Position numbers and translations under genes: made by a program
From: Arthonia radiata
Taxonomy: Eukaryota > Ascomycota > Arthoniomycetes > Arthoniales > Arthoniaceae
NCBI GenBank assembly: GCA_002989075.1
Contig: PSQN01000017.1
Coordinates: 2,859,453-2,923,452 of the forward strand
DNA: 64,000 bases
Reading direction: 5' to 3'
Shown: positions 42,465 to 54,734 of the stretch, in pieces
Layout of the letters: every line of letters begins with the position of its first letter
How positions within the stretch are numbered: the first letter of the stretch is position 1
Notes under the pieces: model-generated
The model's input: the letters and a program-made list of their open reading frames with translations, nothing else
Database searches by the model: none
What the model was told of the DNA's origin: nothing

Positions 42465-43635
42465 ATGGCACGACCCGTAGAAGAAGTCGGCGAGTCCTCC
42501 GCCGCGGCAGCCTCTAACGCAGCCAAAGCACAAGTCAACGGCAGCAGCTCCACGGCCGTCGGCTACGAACTGCCCTGGTACGTCCATCCCATCCCCAGTC
42601 ACACTTCCACCCACTCCTTCTCTGCGCACTCATACAACGCTCCCATCAACGATTAACAAACGAATCAACAGGGTCGAAAAATACCGCCCCACAACCCTCG
42701 ACGACGTAACCGGCAACCCTGACACCATCGCCCGCCTCAAAATCATCGCCCGCGACGGCAACCTCCCCCACATCATCATCTCCGGCACGCCCGGCATCGG
42801 CAAGACCACTTCCATCCACTGTCTCGCGCGCCAACTGCTCGGCTCAAAGGTCTACAAAGAAGCGGTGCTGGAACTCAACGCCTCCGACGAGCGCGGCATC
42901 GACGTCGTGCGCAACCGCATCAAGACGTTTGCGCAAAAAAAGGTCACACTACCGCCGGGACGGCATAAATTGGTGATTCTAGATGAAGCGGACAATATGA
43001 CGCCGGGCGCGCAGCAGGCGTTGCGGAGGACGATGGAGATATACAGTGGGACGACGAGGTTTTGTCTGGCGTGCAATCAGAGTAGTAAGGTTATTGAGCC
43101 TTTGCAGAGTCGGTGTGCGCTGTTGCGGTATTCGAGACTGTCTGATGGCGAGATCGTGACGCGGCTGCTGCAGATCATCCGCGCGGAGTCTGTTGAGTAT
43201 AGCGAAGAGGGGCTGGCTGCGCTTGTATTTTCCGCGGAGGGCGACATGCGACAGGCGATCAATAATCTGCAGTCGACGTGGACGGGCGTGGGCTTTGTGG
43301 GAGGCAATGAAGTCTTCAGGGTGGTGGACAGTCCGCACCCGATTAAGATACAGAGTCTGCTGAGGCAGGCGCTGCAAGGCGATGTGGAGGGCGCATTGGA
43401 CGTGCTGAGGGAGCTGTGGGGACTGGGCTACAGCGCGCATGATGTGGTGAGCACAATGTTCAAGGTGAGCAAAACGCTACCAGGCGTGGAGGAGGGAAAG
43501 CGCTTGGATGTGGTGAGGGAGGTGGGGTTTGCGCATATGCGGATTCTGGAGGGCGTGCAGACGTTTGTGCAGTTGAGTGGACTGGTGGCAAGGGTGAGTC
43601 GGATGGGGATGAAGGAAGAGCTTTTCAAGGTGTGA
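42465..43635 (+). CDS. RFC4: Replication factor C subunit (yeast Rfc4, human RFC2)
   Basis: This is a subunit of the clamp loader that places PCNA on primed DNA in replication and repair. Exons 42465-42577 and 42672-43635 give 358 residues. The intron splits the Trp codon of ELPWVEKYRP, the family's starting motif. RFC boxes in order are Walker A GTPGIGKTT, LELNASDERGIDVVRNRIK, Walker B KLVILDEADNMT, the SRC motif LQSRCALLRY with its arginine finger, GDMRQAINNLQST (sensor 2) and the C-terminal collar helices. The sequence fits the human RFC2/yeast Rfc4 subunit better than other small subunits because of FAQKKVTLPPGRHK and TTRFCLACN. The gene converges with RCE1 (233 bases apart). Confidence 0.92.
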
Positions 43636-43868
43636 GAATGGTGAGGATATGGAAAAAGCGGTAAAGGCATCTATGAGAAGCATAGCGAGGCGCTGTGGGA
43701 AGGCTCATGATTCAATGACGGGCCGTTGATTCAATGGCGTACTCATACAAGCTTTCCTTAGGGCGGCATACAATGTTGCTCCAACGCTAACGGTCAAACA
43801 ACCAGATCGCTAAGCAAAGGTCCCAACGAAGGCTCATGCGGATGACATGGCGCGGTCAAACGACCCTC

Positions 43869-45667
43869 TCACCACACTCTCATGCCCCTGACCTGTGTAC
43901 CTCCACCACCTTTCACTTCCTTCATTTTCCTCGCACCAGCTTCGACAGCTTTCGCCATTTCCGCCTTACCTTTCGCGACGGGCGGCGTCCCAAAGCTCAC
44001 GAGCGCGTGCTTGCTCTCGGTCAATGGCCAGAGATACCAGTAGAACCCCACGGCACCCACCACAAGCAAGACATAGTACAGGACCGTCCAAAAGGCACTC
44101 AGCTGCTTCGGTCGTCGCTCTTTGCTCATCGTTCCACGGCGCTCCATAGGCTTTGCTTCGCCATCTTCCTTGCCGCGAATGCCGTCTTCCTGCGCACCAG
44201 CTGCTGCAGGCGCGTCCATGCCCATCAACTGCGTTTCCTCCACACTTGGCCCGACTCGTCCCCACACCCTGGGCAACCCTCGCCAGTTGCAGAATGCATG
44301 CACCAAAATGCATGCCCACATGCTTCCGGTACGAAGGAAGAGAAACGCCGCGAACCAGCCGAAGAGCGTCGTGTAGCAAAATTGGAGTAGACTCCTGGCG
44401 ATACCTTGAATGACTGGCGTTGATGGGTGAGTAACGCGGAATTCATATAGGTGGTGGAGGTGCGCCACGCCAAAGTAGAGGGGTGTGACGAAGATTAGCT
44501 GGATGACGGCGGGGTGTGTGATGCGCTGAGATGGTGAGGACTTGACATCGTTTGGCGCAGGGTCGGCTGGGTGAAGCGATGATGGTGGAAGAGAGAGGAG
44601 GTGTAGTGGCAGAATGAGCGAACGGAAGACGAGCTCTTCTGTGATGGGGCTCTGCTCGTCGTCAGTCGAGTCAAGTCTCCTCGAGGACTTGCGGCTCCGA
44701 GGGAAGAATCAGAGCATCACGTGATCGTGTTTCAGCGTCTTTCGTCCTGACCTGCGCGGACTGTCCTCGCGCAGTGACAGACGATCATGTGGTCAGAAAG
44801 TCTAAATCCACCTCGCGTGCTTACCCACGGTGATAACAAGCCTGGAGATTCACTTACCATGACGTAATTTCGCCAACCGGTCACGCGTGAAAACGTGTCG
44901 GTAAGACCACTCCCATTGAACCAGTCCCGCCAGTCGCCGTCAATCCAGGACTCATATAACGGTCCTATGAACAATATTGCAGCAAGACCAAGCGACTTAG
45001 CAATATCGATAGGATCAAGCGGCCACCATCCCAGCAGCTGCAACGTCTGACCGAGAGTGGTGTGCGCTCTGTCAACCGCAATGAACCAGGTGATTAGTGC
45101 CATGATCGTACATGATACAGCCACGATGCGCATACGCGCTCGGATGACCGAGGGCGCATCCCGAGAGACGTAGGCCGAGGGTCGTGTTTGCGGTGAGAAA
45201 TAGAACGGGATGACATAGAACAAGGTGAAGCCGATCTGGGCGAACGATGACTTGTCAGCAGGCTTATGCAGGGATGGCCAACGCAGAAGCCGGGGAACAA
45301 CTGATCTTGCACCGGGCAACAGGGCAATTCGTTGAGGTCAAAGATTGCCCATTTGATGAGATTTGGTCAGGCCGTGGCCGAACCCCTGGAGAGTGCATCG
45401 GTCGGAGATGAGATAGGAAAGTCGGAGTACGCACCGAGATCAGAGCCGCTGCCGACCTGGGGATGACTGGCTTGTCTTTGTCTGCGCTGCAGGTCAATAA
45501 ACGCGGACTGTCAAGTTGTAGAGAAGACAAAGTGGGAGGGTGTTTAATGAGGACAACGTGGTCGGAGCGGCATGAGTGGTCAGGCTAGTAGGACGCTGGG
45601 GGCTAGACATACTGGCATCTTTACGGTAATAGTTTAAGATGCGGTCGAAGAACTCGATAGGCGCCAT
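43869..45667 (-). CDS. RCE1: CAAX prenyl protease 2 (Rce1)
   Basis: This endoplasmic reticulum membrane endopeptidase removes the -AAX tripeptide from prenylated proteins such as Ras, Rho and mating factor. Exons 45667-45613, 45481-45435, 45235-44858 and 44651-43869 sum to 421 codons (420 residues), with all joins in frame. The glutamate motif PITEELVFRS (E165, E166) and the histidine motif FGVAHLHHLYEF mark the active site, followed by LLQFCYTTLFGWFAAFLFLRTG and ILVHAFCNWRGLP with the third conserved His. The N-terminal part has the family's SRDAPSVIRARM block. Several membrane helices alternate with these blocks. The C-terminal region contains an insert rich in charged residues and one extra helix (VLYYVLLVVGAVGFYWYLW). 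The first two small exons are inferred from splice signals and are less certain. Confidence 0.87.
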
Positions 45668-46360
45668 CTGGGCTTCTCTAACGCTGTGGCAGATGGATGA
45701 TGATAGATTTCTCACATGAGGAAGGAAGAAAGAGGTGTCTCGGGCTGTGTTTCGTGGTGGAATGGATTGAAGACGAGAGGATCTGAGCTCCGTCCAATCT
45801 GCGGCACGTCAATGCCAAGGCAGAAAGAGCTGGCCAATCAGTGAGTTTCTGGTCGGCCTTTCTACAATTGTGCTTGACGCTTGCCATACTAGGCCATCTA
45901 ATTGCTGTCCGGAAACGCGCTAAGTCACGCTAAGTCACGCGTTCTGCAAGAGCCGTAGCAGCCCCAATAGATTGCTTCTCTCCTAAGCGTTTCCAACTTT
46001 TCGACGACCCGTTCCACTCACTCTCTCCTCTGCTCACCGACCTCTAACCGGCGCTGCTTTACCACAGCTTCCCCTCTTCTGTATCGTTGCATGTTTGTTT
46101 GTTTGCATATCCTTATCAGCGTTGTTTAGGCGCGTCCACTCTTTACCTTCTCGTGGCCTGTGTATTCTTAGTCCCGAAGCGCTCACCTCATCTGCCGCGC
46201 TTCATTCTACGGCCAGCTTATACACGCCAATCTGCGCCCGAGTTTGTATCAAGATATCCCAAAAGCCATGTACGGCGTCTAATAATGTTTTTGCAACCCT
46301 TATCAATCTTTCAGATGACTTCTAGGGTCATCCTCGACACCACATCTAATCCGTCGCGGC
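45668..46360. other. Intergenic: divergent promoters of RCE1 and the Ser-rich gene
   Basis: About 690 bases. A direct repeat GCTAAGTCACGC occurs twice in tandem at about 45919-45940. The part from 45970 to 46330 is pyrimidine-rich and is probably the promoter and leader of the plus-strand gene. Confidence 0.45.
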
Positions 46361-49080
46361 ATGTCAGCCCTGGCACGACTGTCGCGGAGCAAATCAAAAT
46401 CTCCTCAGCATAGTCCCTCGTCGTCGCCAAAACGCAAGCCTCTCCATGAAAGGTCGCATTCAGAGACAAACTCAATCGCCGGGTCGGCCAGCACAGGCCC
46501 GGCCCCAGTCAAAGATGATTCTGATCCCGTCTACACTTCCAGCCCGTTTCCGCGGCTCCCGTCTCAGGTCTTGTCGCCAAAGGATGGCTGTCCATTCATC
46601 TTTGAGGATAGCACCGCTACCGGCGTAACAAACGAGAACGCTGGATCGCCTTCTGTACCATCCCGAGCATCCAGCCGGCGCAAGCCGAAGTCACCGCCAG
46701 GCAGTCTCAAGGGCAGATGTTCGCCACGCCATAGTCCGCGTGCCAGCCTTGAAGCGGCCAGGTCGAAGCCTGGGTCGGTAGTGGCTCGGTATGGACGCAT
46801 TGGACCACGTGACACCACAAAGCCCCTCGAGGACGCCCGTCGCGCACCAAAAGCGCGCACTAATTCGAGGGTTCGTTCCATTGTCAGCGCCATTGAGTCG
46901 TCCAGTGTGAAAAGTCAGTCGCCTCCACCAACACCTCCGTCACTTCGTACAAGGTCACGTGGATCGAGAGCATCAGTCAGCAGCCGACGCTTCGAGATTG
47001 GTAGTCGCGATGCAGAAAGCATTCCTGAGTTTCCGCTGCACTTAAGCAGCCCGTCTAGTCCTGTTCAAAGCGGCAACCCAAGACAGCAGACGCGACCTCG
47101 ATCACCTGTCAATTTGCCTACTGAGGGAGCTGCGCGCCGAGCAGAAGCTGGATCTCCGCAAAGATCTCCTCGGCATCAGCCATCGGAGCATCGTGTGGTG
47201 TCTGAAGATGTTCGGCCAACCACTTCTGCTTCTAGTCGCCATGAGGGTCGACCTCGCTCAAGGTCAGCTCCAGGCAGTTCTGCAGAAACTTTTCTTGCTG
47301 CACTCATTGCTAGCGGCGCAATCGAGTATCCTACCCTTGAGCGACCTTCCGTGACGACTCTCCGTACCGACTCATCATCTTTACGTCATGCCGTTCCTCA
47401 ACCTTTGCAACTACGCCGTCAACCTGCCTTGTCCAATCTCGCTCTTGCCCAAGCATCTGATGCCGCAGCCGCGCGTACCAGTCTCGCTCAAGAACCACGT
47501 ACGCCGCTTTTCGAGGACCCCTCCGACGATCACCGTCTGAGCGTAATCAGCTTCGATGCCCCTAGCACTCGCCCCAGCACTCCTTCCCAGCAGGTTATTG
47601 TCCGACCGCCTTCGACAGCGCGATGGACGCCGGGACGGTGGGACTCTGAAATGGAAGATGATGTTCCTGAGCTGCGACCGCAATTGCTAAGACAGCAGAG
47701 GTCATATCGCGACTCATCTAGCGACCTACGCAAGTCAGAGTCCGTCACGAGTCTCCAGTCCACGACCAGCAACAGTCCATCCTTCTATCACTTCCTCAAC
47801 GATAGCAAGACAGCATGGGCGCGCGCCTACTATCGTGGCGAGGGCGCCATCCGACTCATGACCCCGCCCAGTGTCACGATGATCAGAACAATGTCCGCCA
47901 GATCAATGAGGTCGACAAGACCCGGCACACCTGCTTTGAACACACCACCTTCTGGCGCACGCGCAATGACACCGCCATCTCGTCACTCCAGAAGCGTGTC
48001 CGATTCTGATCTAGATCATACGCCAGACTCGGCGAGCTACGCACAAGAGGTGTTCATTCCACGTATCCGTCCTTTCCAAAATCAGATCCCTCAACCACAA
48101 CGACGACTTCCTCCCATTCCCGTGCGACAAACTGACGAGGGCGAATACACTGACTATGGCGTCGACGATCACGTACCGACTCCGGTAGTCGCTCAGTCCT
48201 CAGAAAAGGACGAGCCGGCGCAACCGCACGTGCGCCATTCGTTTCGTCCACATCGTGAATCCGCGGAAGGCCGCCGTTACTATGGCATTGATCCGCCCTT
48301 GCCTGGCCGCCCCCAGTCCATAGGTGCTTTCTATCCCACCTCACCCCTGCCAACGCTCTCACCAGACCGCGGCAATGATGACAGAATCTCAATATGGCGC
48401 CCGCCATCCATCGAGCGCGAGAACATCTTCGGCATTGTCAACCGCCAAGTGTTTCTTTTCTGCTTGGGATTCTGCTTCCCCTTTGGTATGTCACCTTTCA
48501 TTGATATTCTCATCCCACACCACGGCTTCCCCCACTTTGCACCAGCTCTTCTCCCATGTCACATCAGCTGCCCTCCCATCTCGCATCAACTACTCTCTCA
48601 TCGCACACCCTCTATTCTCTCATCTGTCATCGCCTATACACATCTCACTCGTTCTCCTCTCACTTCACACTCTCTCTCCCATCTCCCATCTCCCATCGTC
48701 CACCTCGCCAGGGCCCAACTAATAACTCACCACAGCATGGATGCTCGCCGCATTCCTCCCGCTCCCCAGCAAACCGCCCATCCTTTGCAACGACCCTGAG
48801 ATCCATCCCCGCCCCGAGAGCGTCGCCGACCTGAACGAACTCTTCAACCAGCAGGACGTGAGGCGCTACCAGAAGGCGCGGTGGTGGCGCGTGCTGAACC
48901 GCGCGATGAGCGTCGTGGGGACCTTTGTTATTGCTGCGATTGTACGTAACCTCCTGCACTTTCTATATCTGTCGCTTGAAGTGATAGAGTTGGCTTATTG
49001 GCAGCCATGTGAGAGGTTCGCATCAGGAGGAAGGCTAACGTGTCTCGCAGATCGCACTCGCCATCATAGGAACGCGCTGA
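46361..49080 (+). CDS. Large Ser-rich protein with C-terminal hydrophobic segments, uncharacterised
   Basis: Exons 46361-48485, 48736-48941 and 49051-49080 sum to 787 codons (786 residues). The first 680 residues are Ser/Pro/Arg-rich and look disordered, with many SPxR- and RxxS-type sites that kinases could use. A conserved-looking core lies at SFYHFLNDSKTAWARAYYRG (about 475-495). The C-terminus is ordered and hydrophobic: IFGIVNRQVFLFCLGFCFPF spliced to AWMLAAFLPLP, then a polar loop (DLNELFNQQDVRRYQKARWWR) and a final helix ending IAAI-IALAIIGTR. This suggests a membrane hairpin with a long cytosolic tail. I have seen this C-terminal pattern in fungal 'serine-rich proteins' but know no function. 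The 10-residue last exon is inferred from splice signals. Confidence 0.75.
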
Positions 49081-49593
49081 CGACCATGACGACACTATAC
49101 CAACTACCACAACATTTACCTTATACTAATACAGCTCACCAAATACAGCGACTTGAATATTCTGACGATACCATGGCCATGACGAATTGGCATTGACTTA
49201 TGCTTCAAAAGAGATACCACTTGCCTTATACTTGCGAAAAGCACCACGCTCACTACGTTTTCTTGTTTGTCACGCGCTCTAAAAAGACGTGTTGAACGGC
49301 CCTGACGATCTGTCATCTTTGTGTTATATAGAGTGTTTAATGAAGGACTGTTGGCTACAACCAGCCTTTTGTTTTCGCTTTTTGGAGAGTTTTGTGTCGT
49401 ACCAGGAAAGCAAACGCTCACAGAGAAGTAAATATCCGCCCATCAGCCGCCGCTCGGCTCGTTTGTCCATGTCTGACCTTGCACCCCATCTCGTCACGCC
49501 TCACGCCCATAGCCTCACGCGGAGACGCTTCCGGATTCGTTCAGCGTACTCACTCACATGGTCGACCCTGAAGAGCACCAGCTGACCCCAAGA
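49081..49593. other. Intergenic, 3' ends of two converging genes
   Basis: This 513-base stretch lies between the Ser-rich gene and the small Cys-rich gene. No feature was recognised. Confidence 0.4.
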
Positions 49594-49776
49594 CTAGTAC
49601 GGGTCCTTGTTCCTGGGGTCGGCCCAGCATTCGGGGCAGAGTTCTCTACTGTGCTCCTCCCTCTGCTGTGGGTTCACACAGCGTTCATTGGTCTTCTGGG
49701 CCGCGCTGCAGTGCTGGAAGCGGTAGACTTTGCTGCGGTGTCCGCAGGCGTAATAGGTGTGGGTCTGTCTGCACAT
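49594..49776 (-). CDS. Small Cys-rich protein, 60 residues
   Basis: This is a single-exon frame that starts MCRQTHTYYACGH and ends CPECWADPRNKDPY. It has six cysteines and three histidines, with a C-x2-C pair near the end (CPEC) and a CGH motif at residues 11-13, suggesting a small zinc-binding protein. It has no signal peptide. Short fungal proteins that start MC-(x)n-YYxCGH are common in annotation as hypothetical proteins, which is why I accept it despite its size. It sits alone at the edge of a gene-poor stretch. Confidence 0.6.
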   Translation of the reverse strand: MCRQTHTYYACGHRSKVYRFQHCSAAQKTNERCVNPQQREEHSRELCPECWADPRNKDPY

Positions 49777-52700
49777 CTTTGCGGGTTTGATTCGCTGGTG
49801 TCGGTGTGGGTTTCGGTATGTGTGTGGGGTGAAAGGTACCGAAAAGTTCTCAGGTGCAAAGTGGCGAGAGTGAGATGCTGTTTCAGATATGTGCTCGCCG
49901 TTTGCGTTTGGGGAAGGTGTGACGGTGAAGTGTTGATGTTCTGATAGGTTACCTGTTAGTTGCTATTGCTGACGTGAGGAGCGTTCTAGCGAGATGTTCG
50001 CTGTCAGCTACACGTACCGTGTTCAAAGACTGGTGTGCTTGAAAGACGTTGGTCCTTGGCACTGTGTTCTTGAGGGAGCGTGCGTGGCAAACAACATTCA
50101 CAGCAGCGTTGTCGTGTCTCGGGGACTTGGTGGGTGTCTTGTGGCGGTGAGTGTCATGTCCTCATCTCGGACTTCAATGTCCGGTGGGTGTTCATCTTAC
50201 CTGTTTGGCTCTTCTACTATGCACCCGGTACCTGGTAACGGGAGGTGTCGGATCTGTATCTTGGGCGATCGTGACCGCTTGCGACCGTCTTCACCGCTGA
50301 GATCTCTAGTCGGCCTGCTTAAGCGCCTCAAAGCGGTAAGTATCTGGTGTGTATCTTGCATGATGATGACCCAATGGTCCAGGTCTTACCCGTTGGAGTC
50401 GTTGGTTATCCTTGAAGGGTACAGCCTGGGCGTCTTGATGAAGTAGCTAACTAGAGGAGCGATGTCTCTCAAGGGTAGTATCGACTGTCGCGCAGGAGTG
50501 CTGACGTGGTTCAGAGATTGCGGTCTGGCTGAGAATGCCGGCACTAGTTGAGGTGCTTGTGTCTTGATTCAGAGGATATAACTCGAGTAGGCCCCGGTGC
50601 TGGTGAGATATTCAAACGCACAATGGTCCAAGGGGAAACGCCTGCAAACGAGCTTTTTCGAGTCGATTCGAGCCAGAGAGCTTCCATTGTGCGGTCTCGC
50701 ACAGGCTTTTGTATCCCTCCTCCATCTCAGATTCTTCACTATTTTGCGTTCGTCCCAAGGCCGCGGTTTCCGTTTGAGTTTGCTCGCCGGGGCAGCGTGC
50801 GCGCTTGTCGCCCAGTCTGGTGCGTGCAAGGAGGCAAGCATCCAAGTCTCCATCGCGACAAGGCGTCGAATGCTGCAGAGACCGACGTCGTTGGAGCACT
50901 CATCCACCAATGAAGCTCAAGCATGCACACCGCTCGAATGCTTTCTCTGACGCAGAATGCTCACCGAGGAGTCCGCCTGACCTCAACGACCACAAATAAA
51001 GCTGCTCGACATGAGTGAAGAGCGAGCTATTCGAACAAACATGAATACAAGAGGAAAGGACGCTGCCGGAGACACTTCGTTGTCAGCCTGTACGCCGCAA
51101 CGTCCATCGAGGCTTTTCGGGGCGAAGTCTTCCTGAGCCAGATCGCGAAAGCTGAGCCGCTGCCCGACATGCTACCTCCCGTGTTCCGAAATGGGCCGGC
51201 CACGTGGATTCGAAACGTCTTGGTGACACAAAACGTCACCCTCGTGCGAGTCAATGCGGGCTCTATGGCAAGGATGCGTTTTCCTCCAATGATTGACCTA
51301 AGATGGGTCACACATGTCAGACACAGGCAGCCAACAAATTCGGAAATTCTCTGAAACACATGCAGGGACGCAGATAGAGGACGGCACTTGCACCCGTGTG
51401 CCATCATTGTCATTGTTTCCGGGTGTCCTGTGGGATGTTCTCATAGAATGTGACACTGTCGGAGATTATTAAAGAGCAATGATGTCGCTCAGTGGGTAGG
51501 TGTGCCCAATGCAAGGAAGATGTCGGCAGGTGTTTTCTGGAAGCGATCTGCATTGATCAAAAGTGGAATTGCCTGCAGATTCGGCATGCACATGTCAACC
51601 TCTGCGTTGGGCATTGGACAAAGCGGACAGGTCAGGGTTCAATCTTGGCAATTGTGTTTGCTCTCCGAGGAGGAAACACATTTCCTTGAGTCAATCGAAA
51701 ACCGAGGCAGTCATGTCTGCGCCTCCGTGAGATGACAAACTGCGCACCCATCGTCAGATGCGCGTGCTCAAGTAGGCCAAAGAAAGTCTTTGAGGCGTAT
51801 CAGTGGAGACCATGATCTGCTCGGCGCAGTATCGGAAACGAGAGACTGGCCAGTACCACAATGGATGCTATCAACTTGATGAAACGATGTTGGCGGAGTA
51901 CTTTCCACATTCGAAAATCGCCGACAATGAGTAAATGTTGTGAGTGGTCTCGACTGAGGCAAGTCAGCGTATGAAGCACAATCCAAAAAGAAACCAAAAA
52001 AGCTCGTTCGACTTCGTCGCCTAGCTGAGGTAGCACATACTTGGTTGATACTAAACTTAACCCGAACATGCGGACCGAATACGGAGAGCCCAGGAAGTTG
52101 AAAGCTTTAACACCCTATTGAAGATTCTACAGTTGTCCTCCCAATAGCCATAAGGAGGCTCTGAACTGCTTGTTTGTAATTGTGTCTGTTGGATAGAATA
52201 AGCTGGTTTCGAACTGGTGGCTTGCGTCAGTGGAAGTCGTAGTTGATGCCAAGAAGTTGACAAACTGTCGAGCCGTTGAGTTGTTGGGAGCTATGACATT
52301 CTAGGATATAAAGGCCCGGGCAAATCTGGGTGTTGTTGGAAGGGAGGTGTCACTGTGGAGACGAGCAGATGAGATGTGAATGAGTCTGCTCGCCACTCTG
52401 TCCTCAGCAAACGGCAGCTTCCGCTCAGCATAGAATCGCTGGCTGGTTCGGGAGTATGTAAGGTTTCGCAAACGTATCGTATGAGACAAAACCTGACGCA
52501 CGATATTGTTAGCCATGAGATGGAGCAGGTCTTACAAACCGTGCAACACACGCACGCATGCAGCGATCCTCCTTTTCGAGTTCGACAACGGATCAAGTGG
52601 CAAAAAGTGAATCCGAGGCTCAGCTGTTTTGCGCGCCGAAGGTGGGACTTATCTTCATGGAAACGTGTCCGTGGACAACGTAGTATGAGGATCTCAATCG

Positions 52701-53508
52701 AAACAGATCTGTAGACACTGTTCGGAAGATAGAAGGTGGAGAAGAAGGATCCGAGTCTCGGGGGACGTCGAATGAAGTGCATTGCAGAAACTCGGTCGGT
52801 ATCGTGGCGGCTTGGTACGCTGAAGCGACGTCGTTGATGACATTGAAAGTGCAACAAGCATTGAGGTTGGCTTCAGAGATGATAGACGCAGTGTAAGGGG
52901 CGTCAGAAAGCTGGCTGGGGCTGATTGGCAGTGGTCACGAAAAGGTCCTGGAGACAGCCGGAATCGAACGCCATGGATAGGCTTTGTATTTTGGGCTTGA
53001 GCTAGACAGCAAGTAAGCACGGTACTATGAGCGTTCTAACCAGAGTACAAAACAGCTGAGCCACGGTGAGAGTGGTGCGTACTAGAAGAAAGTATAACGT
53101 ACTCCTGGCGCTTGATCATCCATTGTGACTTGTTGCGCCATGGTTGACTACTCACCGCCTCACCCTGGCTACCACCTCTTCGACGAGGGTACTGCCAAGT
53201 ACGAAACGGACGATTGTCGAATGCGCGTGAAATTAGTGAGAAGGAACGGAGAACATTGCAGGGCTGAGGAATGACAAATAATACCTACACGCCTTCTATG
53301 TTGACGCGAGCCCGCTGGGCTTGCCAAGGGAAGGGGCGATCCAGCTTTGTAGACTACCTTGCCCGTCTAGAATCAGTAAGTGAACGACTAAGCGGTTCAC
53401 CGACCGGAAGAGCTGAAGCATCCAATTGGTCATTTGCTGTATTGCCCCTGTCTTCTAATGCCTGAATATCCTACAGGCTTCTATCGTCTACGCTCGAACT
53501 GTAATGGA
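49777..53508. other. Gene-poor stretch of about 3.7 kb
   Basis: No convincing gene. Short frames on both strands lack motifs, including 51027-51413 and 52291-52857 on the minus strand. A minus-strand segment near 50330-50215 reads EDGRKRSRSPKIQIRHLPLP and meets a good donor (GTAAGA), so a small spliced gene is conceivable but unsupported. A tRNA-like remnant at 52950-53066 is listed separately. Confidence 0.4.
52950..53066 (-). other. tRNA-like remnant (A and B box) or SINE head
   Basis: On the minus strand, TGGCTCAGCTG (about 53062-53052) matches the tRNA A box. GGTTAGAACGCTC follows 11 bases later, like an interrupted D-arm. A near-perfect B box, GTTCGATTCC, lies at about 52969-52960. The acceptor stem does not pair and the T-stem is broken, so this is not a working tRNA. 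It could be a decayed tRNA gene or the head of a tRNA-derived short element; no poly-A tail or target duplication was seen. Confidence 0.35.
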
Positions 53509-54520
53509 TCATCGTTGAGGGCCGCCAAAAAACTCATCTTTTCGAGGCATTGGGTTTCGCTCGTACATCTTCCCTCGTTCAGTATCAAAACGCCACATCA
53601 GTACAAGCGACTTGTCGCTCGTCAGGACGCCCTCTCTCCACCAATCACGTGCTCGAGTCACGGTTGTCGTCCAATGCTGAGCGGCTTCATCGAACGTCAC
53701 TCCAAACCTACGTCGAGCCGCAACGTACAAAGGCCACGATGCCAGCATACTAGAGTGGAGAGTCTCTGGATGCTGGTGTCGTTGATCTGGGGGCGAGCGT
53801 CCACCATACATTCTCAACCACTTCAAACCCCGCTCATTTTCACAAGTAGAGCAAACCGTGGGCAGAAAGGTGTCGTCGTTAGATTCATCGAGACCCAGCT
53901 CCTGCTTCGCAACCACACCTCGAGCACCGGTAAGGGTACAGAAATCATTGCATGAGATGCACGCCACAACGTGAGGGTTTGTTCCGTATGCCTCGAAAGA
54001 TGCCTGTGATGGACGAGCATCTCGCACGACTGGCTGCTTGGCGTTCTGTCGTCGCACTGGGCTGACCGGTCTTAGTGGAGGGCTGACAGGTGGTGATTCA
54101 ATCTGCACGAAAGAATCGGTCCGGCGCGTTCGAGGCAATGCAGGCTGTATCCTTTGCGTAGCTGGTGCTTCATCTCTTTCGGCATGGAGGTCTTCACGTA
54201 TGGGAGATGGCGGCGGAGAGAGCTGAGGGGACGGTTCTATTGACATTGTTTCTGGCTCAGGTAGATCTTGTTGGTCTTCTATGACTGGAGGAGCCTGGGC
54301 GTCATAGACAGCAGCTGCCTCGATGCCACTCGGCGCCTCATGCACAGATAGATTGGTTGGCGTGCGTACGGGGGTCCGTGCCGGCTGCAATACTCGCTTC
54401 TTGCCCTTGCGTCCCTGCTCGTGGAGTAAGCAACGCATCATGCAAAGTCACAAGGAGGCACTGCGGACTGACCATCGTGTCTGTGGCTCGAGGGGTAGGT
54501 GTTTGTGGTGTGATCGGCAA
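53509..54520 (-). CDS. Uncharacterised protein with a Cys4 motif
   Basis: Two exons, 54520-54473 and 54414-53509, join in phase 0 to 317 residues. The N-terminal half is Pro/Ser/Glu-rich and disordered (SPQLSPPPSPIRED and similar). The C-terminal 160 residues look folded. Two Cys pairs, VACISCNDFC and VCSTCENERG, about 40 residues apart, could bind zinc. Then come LKWLRMYGGRSP and a helical region with many aromatic and basic residues (MLASWPLYVAARRRFGVTFDEAAQHW, RARDWWREG) to the stop. I do not recognise the family. The first exon is inferred and an upstream start in another frame cannot be excluded. It lies tandem to SPT4 on the minus strand. Confidence 0.6.
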
Positions 54521-54734
54521 GTGGAGAAGGAGGGGTGCTGGGGCTTTTATTGCACAGTGTCTGATCCAGAGAACGTTCAGAGGAGCTTGTGTATGGTTTC
54601 GGTACAGCTGAAGCTTCGCTTGGCAACGTTTCTATCAAACCGCAAGCAGTGCAGCTAGCCGAGATACGAGCCGTCTTTGTCCTTGTCAGTGCTCAAATTC
54701 CTCAGCCACATGCGGCTGTGTTGAGGGTGTCCAA

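Noticed and set aside
45919-45940. Tandem GCTAAGTCACGC, considered as an attachment site or target duplication
   Set aside because: It is only two adjacent copies with no element between or beside them.
52291-52857. 188-residue minus-strand open frame with many Cys
   Set aside because: Cys placement shows no pattern of a known fold, and there are no introns or neighbours to support it; likely chance.
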